From Candidatus Methanoperedens nitratireducens (GTDB taxonomy: Archaea; Halobacteriota; Methanosarcinia; Methanosarcinales; Methanoperedenaceae): a DNA stretch of 54,438 nt. Under the pieces are notes generated by a model. The model searched no databases, was not told the origin of the DNA, and worked only from the letters and a program-made list of their open reading frames with translations. Shown one piece after another: positions 28,153-36,134 of this stretch. How positions within the stretch are numbered: position 1 is the stretch's first letter; each line of letters opens with the position of its first letter. The stretch is taken from contig NZ_JMIY01000007.1 in assembly GCF_000685155.1 (NCBI RefSeq), forward strand, positions 340,270 to 394,707, written 5' to 3'. The translations under genes and the position numbers were made by a program.

Positions 28153-28323
28153 TCAGTCCACAAAGATACGAACCACTGTAGTTCTGGGGTTATATTTAAA
28201 GAGTTCTTCCATAATCTCAACACTTTTAGCCTTATCATCACGATTTATCTGGGCGAGTATTCTTCCGATTACAAGCTCTGCATCCTTTTCACTCCTCAGA
28301 TTTATTCTCACTGCTTCTATCAT
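28153..28323 (-). CDS. Small protein of unknown function under the metal-type operator
   Basis: The 56-residue frame begins MIEAVRINLRSEKDAEL and ends TTVVRIFVD; an upstream in-frame Met at 28356 is less likely. It is charged, with a beta-alpha-alpha-beta look. Two operator-like palindromes lie 64-99 bp upstream, so it probably belongs to the same regulon as the neighbouring transporter. A 14-codon frame at 31414-31458 keeps only its first and last parts (MMEVPRITL and HIFMD), suggesting a shortened duplicate. A regulatory or chaperone role is possible; none can be assigned. Confidence 0.5.
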   Translation of the reverse strand: MIEAVRINLRSEKDAELVIGRILAQINRDDKAKSVEIMEELFKYNPRTTVVRIFVD

Positions 28324-28386
28324 ACTATCATCCCGTAATAAGATCAGATCTAACAAACAGTATTCATCCTTTCACCATATAAAATC

Positions 28387-28422
28387 TTCGGTTATCCGAA
28401 TTTATAAATTAGATTAACCTAA
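28387..28422. promoter_or_regulatory. Pair of metal-regulator-type operators
   Basis: TTCGGTTATCCGAA (28387-28400) and TTAGATTAACCTAA (28409-28422) share the form TT(A/C)G(G/A)-N4-CC(T/G)AA and start 22 bp apart. They stand upstream of the small gene at 28323; the second overlaps the end of the transporter permease gene. The same element recurs at 30880, 30925, 31475, 31576, 31598, 35996 and 36042. The shape resembles DtxR/IdeR-type iron boxes. Confidence 0.65.
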
Positions 28423-29192
28423 TAAGATGAACGTGTTAAAAATCTGTCCCTTATCCTGGCGCTTACAGAGTCTATAATCAATACCACTGCAAGCGTGAGC
28501 AGTACAGCAGTTGTGAGCCTCTGGTACTGGAAAAGCTGGATATAGTTAATCATATAGAATCCGATTCCACCCGCACCCACAAAACCCAGTATGGCAGAAG
28601 ACCTGACATTGTACTCAAACATGAAGAACAACTGGCTCAGGATATGGTTCATGGATTCCGGAAGCACCACAAAGCGTATCTCCTTAAGGCGCGATATGCC
28701 AATCGCTCTCACAGCATCGAGAATCTCCTGATCTACTGCCTCAAAGGCCTCATAGTAGAGCTTGCTCAGGTAGCCAACAGAGTATATAGCCAGTCCCAGC
28801 GTTCCGGGCAGGGGTCCAAGGCCGAAGGCAACCACAAATATAATAGCCCAGAGAAGGGCAGGTATAGTCCTGATACCCCCCAGGAAGAGGCGAGTGACCG
28901 CACTTATATTCCTTCCCGATATGTTCCTTGCTCCAAGAAGCCCGAGCGGCAGGGCGGCAATAAATCCCAGGATTGTTCCCATAAGTGCCATCTGGATAGT
29001 TTCTAATATTGAGTATAGAAGCGTCTCAGTGACACTCAGATCAGGTGGAAAAAGGTCAGCAGCAAAGATAAAGAGATTGCTCACTCCGCGGGTGAGCCTA
29101 TCAATATCAAAAAAACCAATTGAATTGGCCAGGTATAGTATTATTCCTGAAAAAATCACGGCTTGAAGAAAGCCTTCTCTTGAATGATTCAT
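28419..29192 (-). CDS. PhnE-type ABC transporter permease
   Basis: This 257-residue membrane protein has about six hydrophobic segments and the permease EAA loop EAVDQEILDAVRAIGISRLKEIRFVVLPE (beginning near residue 158), which contacts the ATPase. The closest general family is the phosphonate/phosphite permease PhnE. It overlaps the ATPase gene by 1 nt (TAATG). The operator setting upstream of phnD suggests metal-dependent expression, so the substrate may not be a phosphonate. Confidence 0.85.
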   Translation of the reverse strand: MNHSREGFLQAVIFSGIILYLANSIGFFDIDRLTRGVSNLFIFAADLFPPDLSVTETLLYSILETIQMALMGTILGFIAALPLGLLGARNISGRNISAVTRLFLGGIRTIPALLWAIIFVVAFGLGPLPGTLGLAIYSVGYLSKLYYEAFEAVDQEILDAVRAIGISRLKEIRFVVLPESMNHILSQLFFMFEYNVRSSAILGFVGAGGIGFYMINYIQLFQYQRLTTAVLLTLAVVLIIDSVSARIRDRFLTRSSY

Positions 29193-29908
29193 TATGTAAA
29201 TATGTCCCTTACCCTGTCATAATCAAGCTCATATGAGCATATCTCATCGATCTTGACTCCATTCTTTATGATCACGGTCATATCACAGTAGTCGCGGGCC
29301 AGGCTGATATCATGTGTTGCAATAACCAGGGTGGTGTCTTTTTCTTTTATTTTTTTCATCATATCCATGATCTCCTTTGCAGTTACAATATCGAGGTTGG
29401 ATACGAACTCATCTGCAAGGATGATCTCAGGCTCCTGCATCAATGCCCTTGCTATCGCTACCCTCTGCCTCTCTCCACCGCTTAAGGTATACACTTTCTT
29501 ATCTGCCTTACCTGCTATACCTGCCATATCCAGGTACTTCATAGCAAGCTCAATCTCTTTTTCCGGGAATACTCCAAGCAGAGTACCTGCGAACCCTATT
29601 CTGGAATGTGCGCCGACAAGTACATTCTCAAGAGCCGTCAGGCCGCGCACCAGGCCGAGCTGCTGCGGGATATATCCCACCTCATGCCTCTCAAGATCAC
29701 CGTTGCTGCCTCTGATACTTATCGAGCCACTGCACGGTCTTATCAGGCGGCAGATGATCTTTAATAGCGTTGTCTTGCCCGAGCCGCTTGGCCCTATAAG
29801 TGCCAGTAAAGCGCCGCGCTTAACCTTAAGGTCAATGTCTTTTAAAATGTGGTTACTCCCGTTATGGGAATACCACACATTATGAAGCTCAACCGCGTAC
29901 TCAGCCAC
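29192..29908 (-). CDS. PhnC-type ABC transporter ATP-binding protein
   Basis: The 238-residue ATPase has Walker A GPSGSGKTT (39-47), the ABC signature LSGGERQRVAIARAL, Walker B IILADE and a switch His in ATHD. It is encoded between the binding protein (4-bp gap) and the permease (1-nt overlap), forming one phnDCE-like operon. It powers uptake by the complex at the inner face of the membrane. Family resemblance is to PhnC, but ATPases do not reveal substrate. Confidence 0.88.
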   Translation of the reverse strand: MAEYAVELHNVWYSHNGSNHILKDIDLKVKRGALLALIGPSGSGKTTLLKIICRLIRPCSGSISIRGSNGDLERHEVGYIPQQLGLVRGLTALENVLVGAHSRIGFAGTLLGVFPEKEIELAMKYLDMAGIAGKADKKVYTLSGGERQRVAIARALMQEPEIILADEFVSNLDIVTAKEIMDMMKKIKEKDTTLVIATHDISLARDYCDMTVIIKNGVKIDEICSYELDYDRVRDIFT

Positions 29909-29912
29909 AGCC

Positions 29913-30863
29913 TCACCCGAGTTTTTCTGTGAATTTGTAGCCTGTGGTATTCAGGGTAGTTGTTAGACCTGCAAGATGCTCCTCGTTGCTTGTCCTCTTG
30001 AATCCCACGAAAATCGCTGAGACTAATTTTCGCATCAGGTCCTGATGCTCTGGCTCATTCAGTTCAAGGAAAGCATCTATTAGCTCAGATCGAAGAGGTT
30101 CCTTGAGATCTTTACTGAATACTACACCGTGGGATGGGATCGGTCCCTGGGTTTCTATTATCCGCGTATTATCCATTACCTCATTGAATAGTTTCTCTGA
30201 CACATCACCTGCTATTACCCCTGCATCAGCCTGCCCCCGCTTCAGGGCATCCCACGCAGTACCGTATCCGCCAGGAGTCGCCACCGTGCCAAAGAACTCC
30301 TTTGGATCAGCTTCCTTACCCGGGGCTGGTGTTGATATCAGGCCTTTATCAATAAGTTTCGCTACAGGGAACAGGTAGCCTGAAGTAGAGGTCAGGCTTG
30401 CGTATGCCATTCTTTTTCCTCTCAGATCCTCAAGTTCAGTATAACTTGAGTTCTTCATAACAATATAGTGAGAATAATAATATGTTTCATTGGTTTTTTT
30501 CCCGTCGATCATGACCTCCCTTACCTCGGCTAATACGACATCGGTTCCGGCAAGTTCTGCAGAGACAGCGGAAGGCCATGCGCTCATCAAGCCCACCTGC
30601 GAATGCCCAAATCTGAGAGATTCAACAACCGCAGAATAGCTCATCGGCACATAGATCTCAATATCTGCATTTACCCTTTTTTCTAAGAAAGCTTCAAGCT
30701 CCTTTGCACTTGATATTATCTCATCTGCCTGCTGGGTGGGCTGAATAGCGATCGTTATTTTAGGTCTGGTTGCCTGATCTGCTGGTGCCTGTGACTGGAG
30801 ACATCCTGATAAAAACACAGCAGCTATCAGTATCAGTACAGTAATTACAATAGTTTTTTTCAT
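29913..30863 (-). CDS. PhnD-type substrate-binding lipoprotein
   Basis: The 316-residue protein has a lipoprotein signal ending LSGCLQSQ, so the Cys is the likely lipid anchor. The body follows the phosphate/phosphite/phosphonate-binding protein fold: ITIAIQPTQQADEI at the start of the mature part, FGHSQVGLMSAWPSAV, YSHYIVMKNSSY, and GYGTAWDALKRGQADAGVIAGD in the second lobe. It captures substrate outside the membrane and feeds the permease. Two operator-like palindromes lie 16 and 61 bp upstream of the start. Members of this superfamily also bind non-phosphorus ligands, so in this setting a metal complex or tetrapyrrole-related ligand is an open alternative. Confidence 0.8.
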   Translation of the reverse strand: MKKTIVITVLILIAAVFLSGCLQSQAPADQATRPKITIAIQPTQQADEIISSAKELEAFLEKRVNADIEIYVPMSYSAVVESLRFGHSQVGLMSAWPSAVSAELAGTDVVLAEVREVMIDGKKTNETYYYSHYIVMKNSSYTELEDLRGKRMAYASLTSTSGYLFPVAKLIDKGLISTPAPGKEADPKEFFGTVATPGGYGTAWDALKRGQADAGVIAGDVSEKLFNEVMDNTRIIETQGPIPSHGVVFSKDLKEPLRSELIDAFLELNEPEHQDLMRKLVSAIFVGFKRTSNEEHLAGLTTTLNTTGYKFTEKLG

Positions 30864-30879
30864 CTTTTACCTCCTTTTA

Positions 30880-30938
30880 TAAGGTTAACCTAATAACTTA
30901 TACCGTAAAGTTTATATTAAAGCTTTCGGTCATCCGAA
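30880..30938. promoter_or_regulatory. Metal-regulator-type operators upstream of the phnDCE-like operon
   Basis: TAAGGTTAACCTAA (30880-30893) lies directly behind the ribosome binding site of the binding-protein gene, and TTCGGTCATCCGAA (30925-30938) lies 45 bp further upstream. The AT-rich segment between them is a likely core promoter, so binding would block transcription of the transporter. Confidence 0.65.
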
Positions 30939-30946
30939 TAAATAAT

Positions 30947-31408
30947 TTAGGATTTCCTGAGCATTTCCAGGGATTTGATAGTTACCTCAACTAACTTAGA
31001 GGAAAGGCTGGGTCTTTTTAAGTTCTGCACAAGACGGTATCCCTCAATAAAAGCTCTTTTTCTCGGACATTTCTCACAAATGTTTCCATCCCAGCATATC
31101 ACCTCATAATTGATTCCATCAAACTCGATGACTTCTTTCTTTGAGGTTCTCAAAAAAAGAAGCTCATTTATTCCTTGGATCTTTAAAACAAAGCTTCCGC
31201 GGCAGGGTTTTAAATAAGGGAGTACTATATTCTCAGCATCCACGCCAACAGGTATGGGTGGAATCCCAATTAAATGCAGATCGAATATCCGATAACCAGG
31301 CATAACATAATAAATTTCATTGAAGTTTGCTTTTATATAATCCGCACATTCCCTGTAGGAACTGTTTCCCAATAGTATCTCGTAATTTAATTCCTCAATA
31401 CATGCCAT
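30947..31408 (-). CDS. Cys-containing protein of unknown function
   Basis: ATG 31408 (MACIEELNYEILL) is preferred to an in-frame TTG at 31417. The 153-residue protein has a beta-rich middle (PPIPVGVDAENIVLPYLKP) and a CxxC-type cluster, CWDGNICEKCPRKRAF (three Cys), in the C-terminal third, with three further Cys in the N-terminal two thirds. A metal- or Fe-S-binding role is suggested by these residues and by its place between operator sites, but no family was recognised. It lies in the same direction as the phnDCE-like operon, upstream of it. Confidence 0.5.
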   Translation of the reverse strand: MACIEELNYEILLGNSSYRECADYIKANFNEIYYVMPGYRIFDLHLIGIPPIPVGVDAENIVLPYLKPCRGSFVLKIQGINELLFLRTSKKEVIEFDGINYEVICWDGNICEKCPRKRAFIEGYRLVQNLKRPSLSSKLVEVTIKSLEMLRKS

Positions 31409-31413
31409 GTATA

Positions 31414-31458
31414 TCAATCCATGAAGATGTGAAGTGTTATTCTTGGTACTTCCATCAT
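31414..31458 (-). CDS. Possible 14-codon leader peptide, shortened relative of the 28153-28323 gene
   Basis: The frame MMEVPRITLHIFMD ends 5 bp before ATG 31408. Its start and finish resemble the first and last residues of the small protein at 28153-28323 (MIEAVRINL and VRIFVD), and the bases just upstream (CTATCA-type stretch) are similar too. It therefore looks like an internally deleted copy. Whether it is translated, for example as a leader for the next gene, is unknown. Confidence 0.3.
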   Translation of the reverse strand: MMEVPRITLHIFMD

Positions 31459-31474
31459 GCTATCACCCTGTGAT

Positions 31475-31488
31475 AGGGGTATACCTAA
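31475..31488. promoter_or_regulatory. Degenerate metal-regulator-type operator
   Basis: AGGGGTATACCTAA keeps one perfect half-site (CCTAA) and a GGTATACC core. It is 17 bp upstream of the 14-codon frame on the minus strand, a position matching the operators of neighbouring transcription units. Confidence 0.4.
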
Positions 31489-31575
31489 TCCCAAAGAATA
31501 GTTCATGAATCAGGATCAGATAGGAGTGGGAATCAGGCATACTAAACAATCATTGTCTTCCTGACATATAAATCC

Positions 31576-31611
31576 TTCGGATATCCTAATAATTATGTTC
31601 GGTTATCCGAA
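31576..31611. promoter_or_regulatory. Pair of metal-regulator-type operators before the secreted chelatase
   Basis: TTCGGATATCCTAA (31576-31589) and TTCGGTTATCCGAA (31598-31611) start 22 bp apart, the same spacing as the pair at 28387/28409. They end 44 bp before the start codon of the chelatase-like gene. The first site combines one TTCGG and one CCTAA half, showing that the two half-site types belong to one motif. Confidence 0.65.
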
Positions 31612-31655
31612 ATGTTTATGTAGCAAAAGTACAATCTCGGTGGTGGAGGAAAATT

Positions 31656-32864
31656 ATGGTAAATGTTAAAAAACCCACTTTGTTGAGGGTCACTGCTCTA
31701 ATAGTGGTTTCCACACTATTTGTAGTGGCTCTTCAACTGCCGTATTTCGCATCTGCACAGCATATGAAAGGAGATATGGAAGAGGAAGAAATAATCCGCG
31801 AAGCAAGAAAAGCGGAGATAATAAGCAGCGACATAACTGACATGTCAAGTTCAGTAAGAAAGGTTGAAAACACTCGTAAGACGATACCAGAACCCCAGAT
31901 AATAAATCAAAGCGTAACTGGCGTTCTTGTATATACCCATGCAGTACCGAACGATCCACTTGGATTTGAACCTGGTAATGACAAGATCACTGCTATCGAG
32001 AATGACCTGGAAAAACTCCAAATACGATCTGAAAAGATTTTACACATGCCCTATACATGGAACTTTGGATTAATGAGCCTTGGTAAAAGCGGAGTAAAGT
32101 ACTCTATTTTCCTGTACACTGACATGTTCGGTCCGAATTCAACAGTCATACATAATGTCACCCGCATCTTCGCAGGTATAGATGACGTTGATACATGCCC
32201 GGGTTTACTCATAAACGAATCCAATGCCGGAAGGTTTAATTATACAAGAATCGTGCAAAAGTACGGCCCTATATGCTCATACATGGGAGCAATCACAATA
32301 CCAGCGCCAACATTCAGTGATTCCACGATTGTACTGGCAGAGCCAGCCAGACCAGATCACCCCATACTGAGGGAGATATTTGTAAAGCAGGTAAAATCAG
32401 TAAGTCAGGATCCGAAGAATGAGATCATAGTGCTAGTGGGTCATGGAGCAAGGAATGATTTCAATGACGAAGCTCAGAAAAAGGAACTTTCAAATGCAGC
32501 AAGCTATGTTAAAAGTAAGATGGGATTTGCAGGTTCTACAGGAGTAACTGCCAGGGAAGACTGGCCCGATTTATATAAAATCGCAGTCCCAGAAGCTGTC
32601 TCAACAATAAAATCTCTGTTGAACGATACTGGAGCTAAAAAGGTGATACTTGTACCTGCAACCGGCGGTCATGGTTTCGATATGATTGCAGAGGCACTCG
32701 ACAGCGAAGGTATCAATTATGTCAGTGCACCGGAAACGCTTCCAATAGGAGAAAAGGAATTCAGAGACTGGGCGCTTAAAACAGTAAGAGAAACAATAGA
32801 CTTTATCAAAAAAGAAAGGCCGACAGAATCCACCATCACTCCTTACTGGAACAGGACGTATTGA
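31656..32864 (+). CDS. Secreted CbiX-like chelatase-fold protein
   Basis: This 402-residue protein has a signal peptide (about 1-34, ending ASAQ) and a helical stretch. Its C-terminal region (about 255-390) resembles sirohydrochlorin cobaltochelatase/ferrochelatase of the CbiX/CfbA group: IIVLVGHGARNDFND with His263, then KKVILVPATGGHGFDMI with His339. The N-terminal half may be a diverged second chelatase domain. CbiX and CfbA are cytoplasmic enzymes that insert Co, Ni or Fe into tetrapyrroles, so export is unusual. A role as extracytoplasmic metal or tetrapyrrole binder working with the operator-linked transporter is an inference. AGGAAAA near the ATG serves as ribosome site. Confidence 0.7.
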   Translation: MVNVKKPTLLRVTALIVVSTLFVVALQLPYFASAQHMKGDMEEEEIIREARKAEIISSDITDMSSSVRKVENTRKTIPEPQIINQSVTGVLVYTHAVPNDPLGFEPGNDKITAIENDLEKLQIRSEKILHMPYTWNFGLMSLGKSGVKYSIFLYTDMFGPNSTVIHNVTRIFAGIDDVDTCPGLLINESNAGRFNYTRIVQKYGPICSYMGAITIPAPTFSDSTIVLAEPARPDHPILREIFVKQVKSVSQDPKNEIIVLVGHGARNDFNDEAQKKELSNAASYVKSKMGFAGSTGVTAREDWPDLYKIAVPEAVSTIKSLLNDTGAKKVILVPATGGHGFDMIAEALDSEGINYVSAPETLPIGEKEFRDWALKTVRETIDFIKKERPTESTITPYWNRTY

Positions 32865-32904
32865 CACCTTCGACACTCGACTGAATGAACCAATCCAATA
32901 AATA

Positions 32905-32974
32905 GACGGGATAACAGGATTAACAGGATGAAGTGCAAAAAATCTATCCTGTCAATTCTGTTAATCCTGTCCAT
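32905..32974. repeat. REP-like hairpin between convergent genes
   Basis: ACAGGATTAACAGGAT on the left arm is complementary to the ATCCTGT and TTAATCCTGT segments of the right arm (32946-32970), around an A-rich loop. It lies between the ends of two convergent genes, where it may stop transcription from both. The AACAGGAT-type unit is short and internally repeated, like dispersed repeats seen in many genomes. Confidence 0.6.
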
Positions 32975-33016
32975 CGGCTGAATTTTAACTTTAAAACAAT
33001 ACTTCAAGTTTGAGAT

Positions 33017-33868
33017 TTATCCAGATGCAACATCAAGTACCATCATTATTGCAAAACCTACCATAGCACCCATGGTTGCCAGATCCGCATTACCATTGTT
33101 CTGAGATTCAGGGATCACTTCCTCAACAACAACAAAGATCATGGCTCCTGCTGCAAAGCCCAGGGCATAGGGCAGAACAGGTTTTGCAATATTAACGGCG
33201 ATAGCACCAAGAACAGCAGCGATAGGCTCAACAATTGCGGATAACTGTCCATACCAGAAGCTCTTCAAACTGGACATTCCATCACGTTTAAGAGGCATTG
33301 AAACCGCAAGTCCTTCAGGAAAGTTCTGTATCCCGATGCCGACAGCAAGAGCTATAGCTGCAGGTAAAGTGGCAGAAGGAAAACCAGTGGCAACTGCTCC
33401 AAAAGCAACCCCTATCGCAAGACCTTCGGGTATGTTATGCAGCGTTATGGCGAGAATTAGCAGAGTACTGCGCTTCCATGTGGTCTTGATGCCTTCAGCC
33501 TTTTCTATTGGAGAGCCAAAATGGAGATGCGGAAGTACTTTATCAATACCACCCAAGAAAATACCGCCGACGAGAAAACCTACAACAGCAGGAAACCAGG
33601 CGGGAATATCTTTGCCTTCTGACATCTCAATAGCTGGAGCAAGCAAGGAGAAGAAGCTTGCAGATATCATAACTCCGCCTGCAAAACCAAGCATTCCATC
33701 AAGCGCCCTCTTGCTTATGTCCTTAGACATGAACACAGCAGATGCGCCAAGTGCAGTCATGCCCCAGGTAAATACTGTACCAAGTAGAGCCTGTGTAACA
33801 GGCTCAAGGTTTTGAAAAAAATCAATCATTTTTTTAGAGCTACCAGAAAAATAATCGATAACCTCCAT
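33017..33868 (-). CDS. ZIP-family divalent metal transporter
   Basis: The 283-residue membrane protein has about eight hydrophobic segments. It carries both ZIP metal-site helices: [12 protein letters not shown] and [12 protein letters not shown]. The short loop containing HLHFGS adds His residues that may gather metal. GufA/ZupT-like members take up Zn, Fe or Mn. No operator of the local type lies directly upstream, but its place between the chelatase-like and ferritin-like genes fits metal homeostasis. Confidence 0.88.
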   Translation of the reverse strand: MEVIDYFSGSSKKMIDFFQNLEPVTQALLGTVFTWGMTALGASAVFMSKDISKRALDGMLGFAGGVMISASFFSLLAPAIEMSEGKDIPAWFPAVVGFLVGGIFLGGIDKVLPHLHFGSPIEKAEGIKTTWKRSTLLILAITLHNIPEGLAIGVAFGAVATGFPSATLPAAIALAVGIGIQNFPEGLAVSMPLKRDGMSSLKSFWYGQLSAIVEPIAAVLGAIAVNIAKPVLPYALGFAAGAMIFVVVEEVIPESQNNGNADLATMGAMVGFAIMMVLDVASG

Positions 33869-33904
33869 GCTTTAGCCGCAGAGAGGTTTAGCATTGTCAA
33901 CAAG

Positions 33905-34465
33905 CTATTCAATATGCCTGAATCTTTGGGTGTATGGTCCTTCCCCTGGCACTCGTCTCCTGAAATGACCAGATGGTCCCTCACCCAGCAGCTCCTCAAA
34001 CCAAGACTCGTGCTCTACCTCCTCATGCAGGATAGCTAGCGAGATGTCATATGTTCTGGGGTCTTTACCCTGTGTGTAATTACAGATATCGGTATAGATC
34101 CGGACAGCGCATCTTTCAGCTCCTACAAGAACTTTGAGTATTGCTTTGATATCAGTTACATCTTCTGGCAGATAGGCTGCCGCACATGCTGCATCATCAT
34201 GCAATTCTTTTAGGTCTCTGTAAAGCTCTCCCCCAAGCTCATAGATTCTTGGAACAAGCGTCTCGAAGTGGAGACGGTCTTCCAGGCGTGCATCCTCAGC
34301 AATCTCCTTGAAAGCTTCTCCTTCGGGACCGGTAAGGTGCATCCTTAGAAGCGTGTAATAGTAGTAAGTGGTGAGTTCAGCAGCCGCCGCCTTCTTTAAT
34401 TTGTCGATCAGGACATTTATGTCGATTCCTGCATTCTGTATTAGTTCTCTGTTTACTTTAGCCAT
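33905..34465 (-). CDS. Dps-like ferritin-fold protein
   Basis: ATG 34465 ([13 protein letters not shown]) has GGGGAGTGAT just upstream and is preferred over 34480. The 186-residue four-helix protein has diiron-type residues: [34 protein letters not shown] and [15 protein letters not shown] with ExxH. Three Cys (CAAAY, ERCAVR, DICNY) recall the thiol pair of archaeal Dps-like proteins. These use H2O2 to oxidise Fe(II) and store the product, protecting DNA. It is cotranscribed in direction with the ZIP gene 37 bp downstream. Confidence 0.8.
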   Translation of the reverse strand: MAKVNRELIQNAGIDINVLIDKLKKAAAAELTTYYYYTLLRMHLTGPEGEAFKEIAEDARLEDRLHFETLVPRIYELGGELYRDLKELHDDAACAAAYLPEDVTDIKAILKVLVGAERCAVRIYTDICNYTQGKDPRTYDISLAILHEEVEHESWFEELLGEGPSGHFRRRVPGEGPYTQRFRHIE

Positions 34466-34646
34466 TCTATCACTCCCCAATTACTTGTTTTTTAAAAATT
34501 CTATTTAATTCTTTGCTTGCTACTACTCACTTTTATATCTCATTCAGTATTTTTTTCCAGCACTATTAGCTGAAACATGAGATATCGATAGAACTCAGTG
34601 TCGCGCTGTAATACATGAGGCGAATAAAGGAAATCGTGGGAGGAAT

Positions 34647-34674
34647 ATGATAAGTCAATAAGTTGACTTATCAT
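34647..34674. other. Perfect 12-bp hairpin downstream of the iron permease
   Basis: ATGATAAGTCAA and TTGACTTATCAT pair perfectly around a TAAG loop. A T-rich run follows only on the plus strand, so it is not an obvious terminator for the minus-strand permease ending at 34691. The surrounding stretch 34481-34690 otherwise holds only AT-rich promoter-like sequence for the Dps-like gene. Confidence 0.55.
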
Positions 34675-34690
34675 CCTCTTTTAATTTTGT

Positions 34691-35980
34691 TTAATTCTTG
34701 AACAGATCAGCTTTCTCTCCAATATCTTCAGTCTTTATTACAATCTCATTTCCCTCAACTATATACGGAAGCACGATCGGATTGCATCCCCCTCCCAGAT
34801 CTATTGTATTCGGATCGATAGGTGCCCCGCACCGCTTGCATATGAGCAGATCACCTTCCTGTACGTAGCCTGCAGCGCCGCACAGGGCGCAGGCATCGTA
34901 AGCGACTGCAACACCTCCATCAGTTTTCTGTATTGCAAGAATCCTGACATCAGCCCTGCCATCGCTGCCGTGCATGGGACAGTCTGCAGGATGGTTCTGT
35001 GCATCACAGATGTATTTATGAAGATCGCCATCAGCAGCGCTCGCCACCGGAATCCTTACCTCTTCTCCTGTCACGCTTATTTTTTCAGGCTTTGGATCCA
35101 CGCCCTGCGGCAGTGCTGATATCTGGGCGCTCACAAAAGCAAGTATTAAAAATGCGGCTACGATGCCTGTTGTGATTTTCCTGTTTCTCTCTTTGCGCAC
35201 AGCAGCGAGCGCTTTTCTTTTTTCAATGCCTTCAATACCCTCGGTGTTAATATGCTTCCACGGAACCATTACAAACAGCAGCACAAGGAAACTGAGCATG
35301 ATGCCTGTAAAAACGATGGATGCGGATTCCTTCACAAGCGGGCCTATGATCGCCATCCCTGTCTGGCTCAGGTTTATAATCCCGACCTCAGACCATTCGT
35401 GGATTCCGCCAACTATCAACTGGAATATTATTACGGCCAGCATCATCCCTGTTATCTTGAAGAACCTTCCAAGGTTCATCTTCATGCTGCCTTTAATGAA
35501 CAGGTAGCCGAACAATACTGCCAGTATAAGGCCTGCTGCTCCTTCCAGTGCAATAAACGGGCTTGCCTCTTTTACAGTTGCAGAGAGGAACAGTACTATT
35601 TCTGCCCCCTCTCTGAAAATCATAAAAAAGGTAAGCGCCAGTACCCCGAGTGCCTGCCACTTACTGAATGCGCTCTCAACACCCTGCTCGATATCCTGCC
35701 TGATATGCTTTGAGGTGCGGTGCATCCAGAAGAGCATCGTAGCCAGGAAAAATGCAGCTATGAAGAACATCAGGCCCTCCATGAACTCGCTCCATTCTGC
35801 CATGAGCATCTGGATTGCTACAGCAGTCGCGAGGCTTCCTGCTATAGCAGCGATCATGCCTGCATATACATATTTTTTCATCTCTGGCTTATTGGTCTTG
35901 CCAAGGTATGCAAGTATAATACCAATAACAAGAGCAGCTTCTATTCCTTCCCTTAAAGTAATCGTTAAAGTTTCAAACAT
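34691..35980 (-). CDS. FTR1-type iron permease fused to a DUF2318 domain
   Basis: The N-terminal part (about 1-245) is an FTR1/EfeU permease with seven hydrophobic segments and two REGxE iron-site motifs, REGIE (10-14) and REGAE (123-127). After a further membrane segment the C-terminal exported part matches DUF2318: YDACALCGAAGY, ICKRCGAPI and GGGCNPI provide five Cys. DUF2318 proteins are thought to assist iron handling or oxidation, often as separate genes; here both are in one 429-residue chain. An operator, TTAGGTTTACCTAA, lies 16 bp upstream of the ATG, placing the gene under metal control. Residues and operator make Fe the likely substrate. Confidence 0.88.
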   Translation of the reverse strand: MFETLTITLREGIEAALVIGIILAYLGKTNKPEMKKYVYAGMIAAIAGSLATAVAIQMLMAEWSEFMEGLMFFIAAFFLATMLFWMHRTSKHIRQDIEQGVESAFSKWQALGVLALTFFMIFREGAEIVLFLSATVKEASPFIALEGAAGLILAVLFGYLFIKGSMKMNLGRFFKITGMMLAVIIFQLIVGGIHEWSEVGIINLSQTGMAIIGPLVKESASIVFTGIMLSFLVLLFVMVPWKHINTEGIEGIEKRKALAAVRKERNRKITTGIVAAFLILAFVSAQISALPQGVDPKPEKISVTGEEVRIPVASAADGDLHKYICDAQNHPADCPMHGSDGRADVRILAIQKTDGGVAVAYDACALCGAAGYVQEGDLLICKRCGAPIDPNTIDLGGGCNPIVLPYIVEGNEIVIKTEDIGEKADLFKN

Positions 35981-35995
35981 ACTTTCTGCCTCTTA

Positions 35996-36055
35996 TTAGG
36001 TTTACCTAAGGTATTATAATACAATAACATATATTAAACATTTCGGTTATCCGAA
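35996..36055. promoter_or_regulatory. Metal-regulator-type operators of the iron permease
   Basis: TTAGGTTTACCTAA (35996-36009) and TTCGGTTATCCGAA (36042-36055) start 46 bp apart, close to the 45-bp spacing before the phnDCE-like operon. The stretch between is AT-rich with a likely TATA element. The near site would cover the transcription start or ribosome binding region. Confidence 0.7.
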
Positions 36056-36134
36056 TATTATAGTTCTATTGACCTTATTATAGCATTTTTGGCTCGGGTG
36101 AGACCATCCGCTAATTCAAAAGCTTAAAAAGGGT

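Noticed and set aside
34647-34674. Intrinsic terminator of the iron permease
   Set aside because: Reading in the direction of the gene, the hairpin is followed by a C/A-containing stretch, not a T-run.
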